64,000 nucleotides of DNA, from positions 26,983,501 to 27,047,500 of the forward strand of contig NC_089041.1 of assembly GCF_034140825.1 (NCBI RefSeq), in the 5' to 3' direction. A model generated the notes under the pieces. The model made no database searches. It was not told the DNA's origin and worked only from the letters and a program-made list of their open reading frames with translations. Source of the stretch: Oryza sativa Japonica Group (Eukaryota; Streptophyta; Magnoliopsida; Poales; Poaceae). Of this stretch, positions 11,103 to 23,263 are shown one piece after another (position 1 is the stretch's first letter; the number at the start of each line of letters is the position of its first letter). A program made the translations under genes and the position numbers.

Positions 11103-11990
11103 TTACTTATGTTAGCAGATTTGCAGATACCAACCGCGCTAGCTACATGTATAGCCCGCTGTTCCCGGGATCGATTCAATCAATCCTGCGAAGTCAAAGC
11201 CGAGCACATGCGTAGCACCAACGAGATGCAGCTGCTAACCACATCTATTACTCTTGTTTGAAAAAAAAAGAGGAGAAAAAAATTAAAACCATGTGATTGA
11301 CGATGCTCTTATTAACTTCTAACTTGACGATGCTCAGAGGCGACGCAATGTCCTTTTTATTTTTGGTGAACTCTTCAGCTTTATAAATAACCACACATGT
11401 GGCTTGTGAAGACTGACAACACAACTGAACAAACAACTTCCTACTAGCAAGTTAGCACTACATGAGAACCCTGTGAAAAATCATGCGTCCCAAACGCCCT
11501 GAAATCAAATTGAATATTCCAATTTGCAGATGAAGTTCAGCTCCCCTGAAAATTCAATCAAAATGAAAAAAAATACGAAGAAGAAAAATTCGAAGTGCAG
11601 ACAGAAACAGACAAGAATTATCCCAACTTCCTACTACTACGGAGTACTACCGGTGGAAGGTGTGGGGTCCACGACGCGCCCCGCGCCATCAACGGAACGG
11701 TCGCGAAACCCCTTCCCACTATCCTCCGCCGTCCGATCGAGATCCTACGGCCCGCAGCGCCGCCCGGAGGGAATCTCGGGGGGAGCGGAGTCGAGTCGTG
11801 TCGTGTCCCCGGATCGCACTTGCCCCTGTGATGACTCTCACCTGACCCGCGATCCTCCGGTGGGCCCACTGACATGTGGGCCCCACTTTTTCCTTGGTAG
11901 GGCCCACCCCCGCGTCGCCAGTCGCCACTGCCATTCAAAGCTCGCACCCGCTCGCGAGAGAAGAAGAGAGAAAAGAGAGGAGAGAGAGAG
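11103..11990. other. Spacer and promoter region of the SCAB1-like gene
   Basis: Gene-free. 11640-11990 becomes GC-rich and carries GGGCCCAC / ACATGTGGGCCCCAC motifs near 11865-11885, typical of grass promoters. Long open frames here on both strands lack any family resemblance. Confidence 0.4.
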
Positions 11991-12148
11991 GCAAACCCGC
12001 ACCAAAATCTCTCTCTCTCCCCCAGATTTGCGCCACATTTTCCTCGCCGAATCAGCCTCGCCGCCGTGGGTGCAGCTGCCGCGGGATCCCGGCGAGCGAG
12101 CGCCATTTGAGCCGGCTGCCGGCGGGTTTGCGTTCTGGAAGCTCCTTG
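11990..12148 (+). other. Probable 5' UTR exon of the SCAB1-like gene
   Basis: A CT-rich leader and GC-rich stretch ends at a good donor (CTCCTTG|GTAAGACC, GT at 12149), about 1.2 kb upstream of the first coding exon. The left limit is a guess. No ATG in this exon opens a recognisable protein. Confidence 0.4.
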
Positions 12149-13367
12149 GTAAGACCTCTAGCTCCCTCTCCTGTTTTCTCTGTGCGTTTTTTCTTTTTTA
12201 GTTTCTCTCTCTCTTTTTCTTTTGTGTGTGTTTTTTGTTTGTTCATCTTTCTACTTACTGCTTTTGAATGGCTGGACGATTGGGAGGCAGATTGGCAGAA
12301 GGTTATATTTTTTTTCTCTCTCTCTGTTTATTTTGCTAGTATGAGTCTGCTATAGTGCATTATTTGATGAAAATTTAAGCAAATTATATATATTTTTGAA
12401 ACAAGAATTGTATAAGGAAATTAGTACGGAATTGCACTCGCATTTGCGTGGAGTGGCGAGGTGGTTAGCGCAGGAGTATATACTAGCAATGATTTGCCAA
12501 CGAACCTACTAGAAAACATGTCCCGATAGTGAATTGAATTCATGCGCCTTTACTTCAGTTTTAATTTTCGTACGAGTGCCGTGTAGCCAGAAGCCCAGAA
12601 GAACTGTGCATGAATTGAATAGCTCTGCTATGTCTAAGCTTAAGTTTACCCATGAATTCTGAACTGTGTTGTTTAGTTTCATTTGTAATAAAATTGCAAA
12701 GGTCTTTCAGCTCCAAATTATTTTTGTTGTTCGCAAGATTAGAGTAACTACTATTTTTTGGCTGATGCCAGCTACAATGTTTGAAAATTTCCAACTGTAC
12801 TTGATGCTACCTGGTGATTGGTTAACCTTTTGTTCCCCACCGATCACTTTAATCATACATGAACGTCCTTTTTCCCTATTCCACTGACAAATTTGCACTA
12901 GTAGTTTATAGCTTTACCATCTGGTACTACTAACTGTCCTTCATAGTGGAATTTAAGTGTAACAATTACTTGGTCTGTAGCCTCCAATACAGATTTGTAA
13001 CTTTGAGTTTAGTGACCAGTATTGTTTATACTTCAATACTTGCGACGCATGAGGTTTGGTTAATTGGTTTGGTGGTAGCACTTGTGTGCAGCTAGATGAT
13101 ACTATGATATCCAGCACTTATTTTGTTTGAAACCGACCAGCACTTGCTTTTGTCTTATATTTTTATTATCTATGGACACTGCATTTTATTTGTACTCTTT
13201 CCTTTTTATTTTTTTGATGGTGTTGACTTCCCCTAATGATTATGGATGCACATTTTAAACAAACTATAATTATCGAGCATTTCAACTAATGATAATTTAC
13301 TGTGGCCAGCTGTAAACTATTGAGGGGTAAAGCCTGCTATTTAGTCAAGGTTGAGGGTGCTGTATAA

Positions 13368-16300
13368 ATGACGCGGGCGTCCACAATTGATTTCGGGCGG
13401 AAGACACATAATGATGTCCTCTGGTCAGGGCCATTGCGTCCTGCAAACTTCATCAGAAATAAATTCCCTACATACAAGAAGAGTTTGAATGGGATAGTTA
13501 TCAAATTGACAGATGATCAAGAAATGCCATCTCTGAAAGAGGCTGTTGCCAAGGAAACAGCAGACCTACTTCATCGGAGTCAGCGCCTTTCAGTCCGTGA
13601 GCTTGCTATGAAATTTGAGAAGGGTCTTAACACTGCCACATTGTTGTCTAATGAGGTATGGAACTTTTACCTGTTTTAGGCCCTGTCCTCCTGAATGCTC
13701 TTTGACGATTGGCCCAATACTTGAATGAATGGAGTTATATAAATCAAAGTTGTCTATCTGGCCTCACCTTGAAATCTTGAACTCTCAGGTTAAATGGAGA
13801 CAAGCTGCTTTATTGGAGCGAGACATCCTTCTGAAAAATCTAAAGAGTGTATTAGAATCGCTGAGAAGTCGAGTTGCAGGGAAACATAAGGATGAAATTG
13901 AGGAGTCCCTTTCTATGGTTTGTTTCTTGTTATGAACCATATTTTGATTTTTCACCAAGGATTGTTGCTACTCAATTTGTAACTTTTCTAATGGTGTTGC
14001 TATTTATCTTTAATTGTGTTGCATGTGTTTTCAAAAGAGGCTACTATTCTGTCCTTTTTTTTCCCTCCAAGCTCCATATGCAAAAATGGTGCCTTTTCTG
14101 TGGGCTGTTTTAATAGTTTGGTACTTTCTATAGGTGGATGTTTTAACAGTTCAGCTGTCTAAAAGAGAAGACGAGTTGCTGCAGCAAAAGGCAGAGGTTG
14201 CCAAAATTGCAACCTCATTGAAACTGGTGCGTCCAAAATTTCTTGTAGTTCAGTAGTGTATGCATGCTATGAACATCGGTCAACATACTTTTAGCATCTT
14301 GTGACATTCACTTTTGGTTTTTTATTGTTATAGCAAAATGTCAGGTTCCATTGTTTTTAAGTGTTCTCTGTTTCGCTAAATTGCTAGTAAGGAAAGTTGA
14401 GTTCTTCCTATGAACAATATGCAGTACTAATGAACAATAGAATGCTTCTTATGTTGGGACTGTATTATACTATGGAACTGAACTATTGAAGTACTAGTGG
14501 TTTCCCTTCCAAAATACAGAGTGAAATTTCAGTCACATGTAATCACAGCTTATTGAATAACACGTTTTAGGACTTCCACCTGATTTCCTCAATATGGTTC
14601 AGATATAAGCATGCTGACAATAATTACTGTTTTTTTACCGGCTTCTTGTAGAATCGTGTTTAATATCGCCTTGGGTAGATCTATCCATTGGTATACCTTC
14701 ATGTGTTCATCCCTTTTCAATCATTGCTTGTTTTTCTGTATTTTCATACAGGCTTCTGAAGATGCCAGGAGAATTGTTGAAGAAGAAAGATCTAACGCTC
14801 GCATAGAGATAGATAATGCTAGAGCTGCTGTACAAAAAGTTGAACAATTAGTTAAAGAGCAAGAAATTGATCCTCAAATAAATGGGAAACAGGTAGGTGG
14901 TAGGAACACTATGTTCTTTTATTTTATTGAAATAACTATGAGATATATGCAACATTAAACATTGATGTATGAAGTCATAATAAATCATTTTTGTTGGTAG
15001 ATATCTTCTTCTTGTTACATTTGTTGTCATTTCCTACATGTCTTAGGCACTTTCAACCCTAAACCCCTAATTTCCAGCTGCCTGTGTCTTGTGATTCATT
15101 TATGCTAAGAGAGATTCCATATTTAGAGTTCCTCTAGTTTCAAGCTGAATTGTACATATCTGTTTACCATTTCTTTTTGAAACCTTGTTAGGATGAGGAT
15201 GAACTTAAGGAAAAGGCTCAAGAAGCACGGAGAGTGAAAATGCTGCATTGTCCCAGCAAGGTAGAATGCACTTATTATGTCACTCTACATGTGAAATTGC
15301 AAGCCTATGTTGCATACTTGATCGTATGGTATTATGGTTTCTAAATGACCAATTTCAAGTTTTTAATTATCTTTTAGGCAATGGACATTGAAAATGAGAT
15401 TGAAGTCCTACGTGAACAATTAGCTGAGAAGTCCTCAAATTGTGTTCATCTTTTGAAAGAGGTATGGTTAACACATGCTGATTTTGGCAATTTCAGTTGT
15501 CATTTCTACAGTAGGCCAGATTGAAACCAGCTATTGCAATATGAATTTGCGGTGAATCACACCGTGCACTGTGGAGCATGTTGAAAACAAAACACCGCAA
15601 GAGCTCACCAATTCTATGTCAAAGTTTGCGAAGATAGAATCATATATCAACTCTGTAGCTTGCTTTCTTTCTTTTAAACTTGTGCAAATAAGCAGAACGA
15701 TGCCAAAGAGCGTGTAGTGGTTTGTTATTGCTGCTTCATGCCTACTTTTACTGTCATTGTTTTTCTATAGGAGTTATCTTGCTACTTGGATGATCAGCCG
15801 TAAAAGACAAATAATAGTGTCTTTAGATCGAATCGTTTCTTTTATTCTATGTTGCTTCTCAAATCTGTGAAGTTCCCAACATGAATAATTTCGGTATGTA
15901 GAGATCAAGATCTGGTATTTATTTCCATGCATGATTGGCTGTCCTTTTTATCAGTTACACCTGCATCAAAGCTATGAGGAAAACGATGTGTCCTCGTATG
16001 AGCTGGAGGGCCTTGAAAGCTTAGGCTCAATGTTGCGCATAGTTTCCCAGAGTGATGGATATGTTGATTTATCAAGAAGTACAATACAGTGGTTCCGTGT
16101 GCAGCCTGAAGGAAACAAGAAAGAGATAATTTCAGGTGAAACTATTTCCATCAAGCAAAACGATCTTGTTTCTACATACGATGTAACACTGATGACTGTT
16201 GCTACTTGCTACCGATCTTCTATAGGTGCCATAAAGCAAGCATATGCTCCAGAACCACATGATGTTGGGCGGTATTTGCAAGCTGAGATCAACCATTGCG

Positions 16301-17379
16301 GTGAAATCTCTGTCGTGAAGACTGCTGGCCCTGTGGATCCTGGTTAGTTTTCCTGACTGGTAACATTAATGCGCTTTTATTATTATGACATGGCTAACGT
16401 TATTTTGTCGAGCAGCTGCAGGATTGGTCGATTACGTAGAGACTCTTCTAAGGAATCCTGAAACTGAATATAATGTAATGGTTTTCCTTCCTTATCCATT
16501 TTTGTTTCTGCATTATACCTACATAATTTGTTATAAATCTTGCTATTTACTGAGTCTTGTCAGATATTTTGGTTTTCATAATTTCCCAGTTGGCATGCCA
16601 TCTGCTGCTTTTATGTCAAGAAATCATTCTATTTGGATGCTTGTATCAAATATTCAGTGTCACTAAAAATAATAAAAGAACTGTGTATTTACTGCTCATG
16701 AAGTCAGCTTTACCCACTGTTACTAGTCATTCTTTAAGGACACCTATTTTTGCCCCTTATGGCAGGTTGTTGTTCTTCAAGTGAATGGAATCAAACAGCC
16801 TACCGATTCAATTCATGTTCTTTCCATCGGGAAACTGCGGATGAGACTCGCAAAAGGGAAGACAGTAATTGCAAAAGAATTCTACTCCTCAACGATGCAG
16901 GTATTCTAGGCAACACTTTTAGCACTCATAAGATGGTGTAGAAACTTGCTTCCATCTCACTGATGATAGCTTTCATTCCACATCATTGGACTATGATATA
17001 GTCTAAAATTTGCGTTGCATTGTTGTTCATTTCAGCTATGTGGTATGAGAGGCGGTGGAGATGCTGCACCCCAAGCGATGTACTGGCAACCGAGGAGAGA
17101 CCTGAGCCTGGTGCTGGGCTTCGAGACGGCCAGAGAACGCAACTCTGCAATCATGCTCGCTCGCAGATTTGCCATCGATTGCAATGTAAGCAACCTGTCT
17201 TGGAGGAAGAAAAAAACAACAAGAAGTTGTCGCACTCTGTTGCTCCAGCTCGAGGAATTTTGTTTCTTCCCCAACGTTTTTTTTGGACTGTGTTGTGCGC
17301 AATGATCACGGAGTAATTAACTTTGCTTGTCCGAATGCAGATCATACTTGCTGGTCCTGGGGATAAAACTCACTGGTGA
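13368..17379 (+). CDS. SCAB1: SCAB1-type plant actin-binding protein (stomatal closure-related)
   Basis: Twelve coding exons: 13368-13655, 13789-13917, 14134-14226, 14752-14892, 15192-15260, 15378-15461, 15955-16135, 16226-16342, 16416-16474, 16766-16900, 17036-17185, 17341-17379. All borders are GT/AG; the total is 1485 nt, 494 aa, against about 496 aa for Arabidopsis SCAB1. The start MTRASTIDFG matches the family start. Residues 1-100 hold the conserved N-terminal actin-binding part (LHRSQRLSVRELAMKFEKGL). Residues about 105-270 are charged coiled coil (VLESLRSRVAGKHKDEIEES, EDARRIVEEERSNARIEIDN). Residues about 285-494 form the fused Ig-PH region (STIQWFRVQPEGNKKEIISG, YAPEPHDVGRYLQAEI, RERNSAIMLARRFAIDCN). 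The family binds, bundles and stabilises F-actin in the cytoplasm and acts in stomatal closure. The 90-nt intron at 16136-16225 is in frame and stop-free (see findings). Recognition is strong; the number of rice paralogues is unknown to me. Confidence 0.9.
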
Positions 17380-18001
17380 TTGATGAAGACGAACTGTACC
17401 AGCTAACCTCTTGTACGAGCTCAGACCCTGTGTTTGGAATCATTGTACATCTGTGTCGTTGTAGTTAGATACTCTAATACATATCTGATCTGTGAGGTGT
17501 ATTGTAGTGAGGGGTAGTTTAGTAGTAGTAGGTTCGCCAAGGCATCGTTTTTACTGCCTTGCGGGTCAGTCTAGTTTAGTTGGTACATTATATTTCTCAT
17601 TTCTGAGAGAGAGACACCCACGCATGTTGTAGCTGTGTCAGTACTCTAGTGTATGTAACTTTGTTCATGAAACTGTTTACCAAACATAATGGACTATCCC
17701 CCTTTCTGCTTATCTTGGCTCTCTGTTTGGAGAGCTTATGGTAGATGGTGCTTCTCATAAAATCTCGACCTCTCTTGAATAACTCAGTTTTTTTAATTCT
17801 CAATAGCTGTTTTTCGAAATGTAAAGCTCTCCTAAGAGCAAGTTTACCGCGGAACGTGCGTGAAGCGTCATCACTGTTGTGGTGCCGTGCAGCGCAGGGC
17901 TCAATACTGGGTGAGTTGGCCCTTGGCCGGTCCTCGGCAAGATGCCAAGATGACCTTTGGGCAAGACTGCCACTTGTTGTGACTGTACCTTGGAAGCAAC
18001 T
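17380..18001. other. SCAB1 3' UTR and downstream spacer
   Basis: Follows the TGA at 17377-17379. The 3' UTR probably extends to around 17600-17700 (TGTTTGGAATCATTGTACAT, TATTTCTCATTTCTGAG). No gene follows until 19252. Confidence 0.4.
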
Positions 18002-18119
18002 GGCTTTGTTCGGTCAATTCCCATGAGGCAGGGATTCGAGGGAAATTATTCCACACCTATTGTGGTGTTGAATTATTCTCCCTCAATCCCCTTCAATCTC
18101 CCTCAAACCGAACAAGGTC
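18002..18119. mobile_element. Small Tourist-like MITE (GCTTTGTTCGGT)
   Basis: Left arm GGCTTTGTTCGGTCAATTCC; right arm CTCAAACCGAACAAGGTC. It directly adjoins the next MITE, whose TTA duplication starts at 18120. Confidence 0.55.
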
Positions 18120-18122
18120 TTA

Positions 18123-18424
18123 GGCCCTGTTTGTTTTAGCTTAAGATTATTGTAATCTAGATTATTGAACTAGATTACTATAAGCTAGATTATAATAAGC
18201 TAACATAAAATAAGCTGCTAGCTGTTTGTTTCTCTAGATTATTATCTGTTTGTTAACTGTTAGCCACCCATTAATCTAAAAAAAGCACCTTTAGAGTGGC
18301 TTACCAGATTATAGTAATTTGACTTATAGATTATAATAATATATTATAATAAGCTATCTGTTTATTTCAGCTTACTTCTAATAATTTAGATTATAATAAT
18401 ACTAAGCTGAATCAAACATGGCCT
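18123..18424. mobile_element. Tourist-like MITE, TSD TTA
   Basis: Ends GGCCCTGTTTGTTTTAGCTT and AAGCTGAATCAAACATGGCC, flanked by TTA on both sides. AT-rich interior full of AGATTATAATAAGCT motifs. Confidence 0.8.
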
Positions 18425-18509
18425 TAAGCTGGAAAATAATCCTGGGAGAGCAGGTAAAATTAATCCATACTTGAAAAAAACTGGTCTCATAGGATTATTT
18501 TCTCTTTTA

Positions 18510-18636
18510 AGGCCTCGTTTGAAATAAACGAAGAAAACACATGAATAGAAAAAAAATGCAGGAATATGATATAGTGTAAAGTTGATAACTAAGAAATTCA
18601 AAACACATGATAGAAGAAGTTTAGGCTGTTTACATG

Positions 18637-18695
<59 letters not shown>

Positions 18696-18897
18696 GGATG
18701 GAAGGATGAAGCAAAGGGAATCTTCCTTTGGATCAAAGTAGATGTTTTATATTTCCTAACAAAATGGAGGAAATGTTTTCCGAAGGAATTCAACAACCCC
18801 ATTCCTTTGTTCCAAACAAGCTCATAGGGAAAAAAAGATCCAAAGGATTGCAAACCTCCAAAAATCCTTTAAAAACCAATGTTCCAAACAGGGCCTA
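18510..18897. mobile_element. Tourist-like MITE with an expanded (GA)n tract
   Basis: Ends AGGCCTCGTTTGAAATAAAC and CCAATGTTCCAAACAGGGCC. The interior contains matching arms (ATTCCT / AGGAAT motifs) and a GA microsatellite at 18642-18694. Confidence 0.7.
18642..18694. repeat. (GA)n microsatellite, about 26 units
   Basis: Uninterrupted AG/GA run of 53 nt inside the MITE at 18510-18897. Likely length-polymorphic. Confidence 0.95.
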
Positions 18898-19251
18898 TGC
18901 TTGTATAGCTCGCTTATTACTCACTGATCAGCAGGGAGCATCTTCCTTCAGATTGCTCGTCTTCCATGACTCCTCTAGTCCTCTTGAACGCAGAAATTTT
19001 ACAGGAATTTTGCATAAATTAGTTCTGCACCCACGAAAATCCTCAAAATTTCTACTTTCTGAGCTCACTGACTTTTTCACACTACAGCTATTTAGTATCA
19101 AATAACTTGAACTTCACATCTATCAAGCAAGCAAGTCAAAAGCAGGGGAACCAATTGACTTCCTTTTCCTCTACGGACAGACAAAACTGTCATAAACAAG
19201 TCAACATGTAATAACAGCAAAGCTTCCCAAGCGGGAGCTTTAAGAAAACAC

Positions 19252-22186
19252 TCAGTGAGCAACAGCTTTTTGAGCCTTGTTTGGGAGGATACTGTCCGGG
19301 AGGATAAGCTCTGGTGGGATCTCACGGACCACGCCGAGCATCGAATCGTACTCCTCGTCTTTGTGCGCAAACTTCTTCCTCAGCATCTTCTCGAGCTCAA
19401 TCTCATCGAAGGTCTTGGCATTCTCGGCTGCGTGGACTTGAGCCAAATTGATATAGTTTGTTGCTGACTGTGCAATGAACGCCATCTCCTCTTCAGTAAG
19501 CTTTCTTAGGAACTTGGCAGGATTACCAACCCAGACCTAGCAATGTCAGGAAACGATATGGTTTAATAAAGCCATGCAATGTATTAACTTAACCATAAAA
19601 TATAAATACAAAGCATATTTAAATCTTGCAGCTGTTCACAACAAGTGTGGAACATAAAACATGGACATCAGTATAAACATGCAGCCAGCAGCTTTGTTTA
19701 GTAATCCTCCAGTCCCCGATTACAGTTTTATAAATAAGGAAATTCATGCAAAATATGTGTCAACACATCATAACTGTAAATTAAGGGAAAAATGCAGACT
19801 AAACCTCTACCTCAGAATCATTCAATTGCATTATTCGAAAACAATTAGGTATTTTTCTGAACAAAGAGCATGCCAATTTTGTAATCATATACCAGCATCT
19901 CTGAGAATTACCTCATTACAAAATGTTGGCAGTTGATTGCACATTTCTCATATAGCAAGTGAAAAAAAAAAACTTGCTTAGCAAGAAAATAGGAAGGTAA
20001 CCTCTCCAGAAGGAATCCTGGTGTTTTGCTTTACAAGGGATCCTGCACCAACCATGCTGTGCTTTTCAACCACCACTCCATCAAGCAGAGTGGCACCCAT
20101 ACCAACAAAAGCTTCATCCTCGACGATGCATGCGTGTAGAACAGCACTGTGACCTGGCAGAAGCTTTATTGTTTAGGTAGGTGCATAGCACAGTGTCACA
20201 GTGAATAGTCCATGCGAAATGAAGCTCAGAATTTTAACTCGTAAATCAATCACAAAGCAGCAATGGAAACCATATTTTTACGATTTTATCAGGTATAAAT
20301 GATGCCATGTGGTTAATGTCTTCCAGAAAAGCCAAATCACAACTTCAATAGCATATCAGAGTGTATATTACGAATTAAGATAGGAAGTGCTCTACTGACC
20401 TATTGTAACACTGTTTCCAATTATGGTTGGGAGAACCTTCCCACTGATATTAGCTTTTGAAACATGTACAAGGGAATTGTCTTGTATATTTGTTCCAACT
20501 CCAATATGAATGCTGTTGACATCACCTGAGGACAAAAGAATGAAAAGGAGCTAAAATGGTTATCACCGCACCGTGGAAGTATCCAAAGTACAACTTCAAC
20601 ACTATAGTTACTGAAACTTTAAATATCAATATGCTAGGGTTAACCCAGTATGTATGACAGCACAAATGCCTCACACCATGATAAAAGATCATATGGTGTA
20701 GGAGGAACGTTATCATGTGAATGAAGCTGCTTGAATCCTTTTTCTACTTGGATTTGGTTGTAAAGGAGACCATACAGGCATTGGTCAAAACCATTCTCAC
20801 CTAATTGTTTTCTTAAGAGCTACTAGTATGTTACTCCCTCCGTTTCATATTATAAGACTTTCTAGCATTGCCCATATTCATATAGATGTTAATGAATCTA
20901 GACACACATATATGTTTAGATTCATTAATGAATATATGAATGTGGACAATACTAGAAAGTCTTATAATATGAAACGGAGGAAGTAGTACTTAATGCTTTA
21001 TGGTTGGGAGAACCTTCCCACATCATCGTTGAGAGCCCAACACATCATCGTTGCAGGTTAAAAACTCGAACTTCATGTGAAGTGTCAGTTGAGAGCCCAA
21101 CAATGAAAAGATGAGTGTACTAGAGCTGTTTGATAAAACTGTGCATCTCCGTACGACTGGTGGTTCTGTCAGTTGTCTATGTAGTACCATTCATCATAAC
21201 AATGAGTGTACTGCAGTCAGAAGCAAGTTTATTCCAAAAACAAAAATGTACAGTAAACAAGGTGTAACAAAGAAAGAAATGGGAAACAAATTATCAAGAC
21301 AAAGCCCATGCTTACTCACATGTGTAATAATACTACAGTGTATATCGACCAAGAGTTTACCTCTTAAAATGGAGCCATACCAGATTGAGGATCCATGTCC
21401 AATCTCAATATCACCAATCACAGCTGCACTGGGAGCAACAAAAACATCCTTGTGGATTCTGGGCTCTTTCTCAAATATGTTCATGATTGTGCGATGCCTT
21501 GGCACTGACAAGGGCATACAAAACGGTAACATGATAGTCAGGCTCAACCATAAAGTTTATGTACCTTGCTAAATTCATTAGCTCGTGGTTATTCTAAAAT
21601 GACCTATCTAGACATAATACCAAAACCTTTTTGATACAATGTCCAATTTATGCTAATTCAAGGCCCTCTACAAGATGCAGCATGGTGGAAATCAATCAAC
21701 ACCAACTACAGCACCACACCTAACTAGAAGGTGGAACAAATGACATTCTTCATGATGCTACGCAACAGAAAATAGATGCATAACCACTCGAAAATTGGCA
21801 TGCCAAATTGCCAATGTGACACTCCCACAATGGGCAGTATGACCGCAATAACCAATATGCGCAATCCTTGATTTACTTGCTGCAGTTTTCACACACGAGA
21901 TCGATCACTAGTTGAAAACCTGGAATGCAGAACTTCACAAATAACCGACGATAATTTAGGCTCATTTCGAGACTCCTCGAATCCAGTCACCCCCTATCCA
22001 TTCCTACCAATTTCTTCCCAATAACAACTGCCAAATTGTCAGAGAGAGAGACGGCGGCTGCTGCTGCTTACGCTGCTCGTCGACGCGGAGGCCGCCCTGG
22101 ATGGTGGATCCGAGGCGGTCCATGGCCTGCCCCGTGCCGCGGATCCACTTCCCCGCCGTGTAGATCGCCCGCCCCAGGGTCCCCAT
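19252..22186 (-). CDS. GAMMACA1: Gamma carbonic anhydrase, mitochondrial complex I subunit
   Basis: Five exons on the minus strand: 22186-22072, 21504-21361, 20525-20400, 20153-20002, 19536-19252. The total is 822 nt, 273 aa, close to Arabidopsis gamma-CA1/2. It begins MGTLGRAIYTAGKWIRGTGQ, the family's mitochondrial N-terminus. A left-handed beta-helix of hexapeptide repeats follows (VAPSAAVIGDIEIGHGSSIW, GVGTNIQDNSLVHV, GHSAVLHACIVEDEAFVGMG). The three zinc-binding histidines fall at residues 107, 130 and 135, the same numbers as reported for Arabidopsis gamma-CA2; Arg86, Gln101 and Asp102 are also kept. It is therefore a catalytic-type gamma-CA rather than a gamma-CA-like form. The protein forms part of the trimer on the matrix side of complex I. 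Intron 2 holds a Stowaway-like MITE and a stray copy of exon-3 sequence. The exact paralogue number is uncertain. Confidence 0.93.
20834..20983. mobile_element. Stowaway-like MITE in gamma-CA intron 2, TSD TA
   Basis: Ends CTCCCTCCGTTTCATATTAT and ATAATATGAAACGGAGGAAG, flanked by TA. The interior is near-palindromic around TCTAGACACACATATATG. The same family occurs at 7453-7606 and 51704-51850. Confidence 0.9.
20997..21110. repeat. Exon-3 fragment copy and short duplications in intron 2
   Basis: TTATGGTTGGGAGAACCTTC followed by CCAC at 20999-21022 repeats exon-3 sequence at 20421-20444 exactly. It is followed by two copies of GTTGAGAGCCCAACA (21028, 21089) and two of CATCATCGTTG. The pattern looks like filler DNA copied during break repair. 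Confidence 0.7.
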
Positions 22187-22308
22187 GCCTCGTCCTCCCC
22201 GCTTGCTCCCTCCGCTGTCCGGACCTCGCCGCCGGCCGCCGCCCGCCGCCGAGGTGAGAGGTAACTGTGTGAGAGAGAGAGAGAGGGAGAGGAGGTCAAA
22301 CAGCTTTT

Positions 22309-22400
22309 GGCCCAGGTTTTTTATGGGCCTGGATCCGGCCCGATCATCACAGAGGCCTCGCGGCCTATTGAGATTTGGGCCCAGGTTTTTATGGGCCCAG
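22309..22400 (-). promoter_or_regulatory. Site II-type (TGGGCC) promoter elements of the gamma-CA gene
   Basis: About 120-215 bp upstream of the start codon lies a duplicated palindromic block: GGCCCAGGTTTTTTATGGGC (22309-22328) and GGGCCCAGGTTTTTATGGGC (22377-22396). Site II elements (TGGGCY) bind TCP factors and are common in genes for oxidative phosphorylation. Their use here is inferred. Confidence 0.6.
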
Positions 22401-22484
22401 CCTGTTGCGCGAATTCTAGAGTGATCACGGCCGTCCAAAATTCGATTGAATTTTTTTCTTTATGTTTCAAACGATTAAACAGTA

Positions 22485-22725
22485 CTCCATCCGTCCTAAA
22501 ATATAAGTATTTTTAGCATAGTATCAAGTCAAATATTTGTAACTTTGACTATTAATAGCAAAAGAATAAAAAGGATCAATCATGTAAAATTGATGTTACT
22601 AAATTTATCATTAATGTAACTCTTTTTATTTAAAACATATTACTTTTATAGATATTATTGGTCAAAATAGCATCTCATAGACTATGTCAAAGTCTAAAAA
22701 TACTTATATTTTAGGACGGAAGGAT
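22485..22725. mobile_element. Stowaway-like MITE, TSD TA
   Basis: Ends CTCCATCCGTCCTAAAATAT and ATATTTTAGGACGGAAGGAT with TA flanks, about 300 bp upstream of the gamma-CA start. Confidence 0.85.
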
Positions 22726-23014
22726 TAGTAATAGGCTCCCTTGTTGGGAACTTCGGATACGGGCTTAAAATTTGAAGTGAAATATTGGCTTACCCACATG
22801 ATTGGCTAAGAGTTCCAAATCGCTCAAACTTAACGTGACTGATTATGTTGCAGTCATCTACGGACTGCAGGGAACTGGAGTCTTGGATCCTGCTTGCTTT
22901 GCATCAACAAAAACAAAAATCTAAAGCTTTTACAACGTGCACGCATTCTGCAGCTGCCGTCTGCCGATCATCCGCACCAGGACTACAGAGAGTGTGCAAC
23001 CGAACAAAAATAAT

Positions 23015-23262
23015 TGACCCTGTTTGGATGGTGTTACATCGGATGGATGTTTGTACAAAGTATTAAACGTAAGCTATTGACAAAACTTATTCTATCCTAG
23101 TTAATTCGCGAGACAAATTTATTGATCCAAATTAATTCATGATTAGCCTATGTGATGTTACAATAAATATGTGTTAATTATGAATTAATTAGGCTTAAAA
23201 AATTGTCGCGCGAATTAACACTCATTTATATAATTAGTTTTATTAAGTAGTGTATGTTTCAT
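23015..23262. mobile_element. MITE-like repeat (GACCCTGTTTGGATGG / TTAGGCTTAAAA family), partial
   Basis: Starts GACCCTGTTTGGATGGTG; the interior carries CATGATTAGCCTATGTGATG and AATTAATTAGGCTTAAAAAA, shared with the repeats at 35693-36000 and 59213-59557. The right end is overlain by the next MITE. Confidence 0.55.
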
Positions 23263-23263
23263 A

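Noticed and set aside
11524-12355. Open frames of up to 225 codons upstream of SCAB1
   Set aside because: They overlap in all frames, have no recognisable domain, and the region has promoter/leader features and a donor at 12149.
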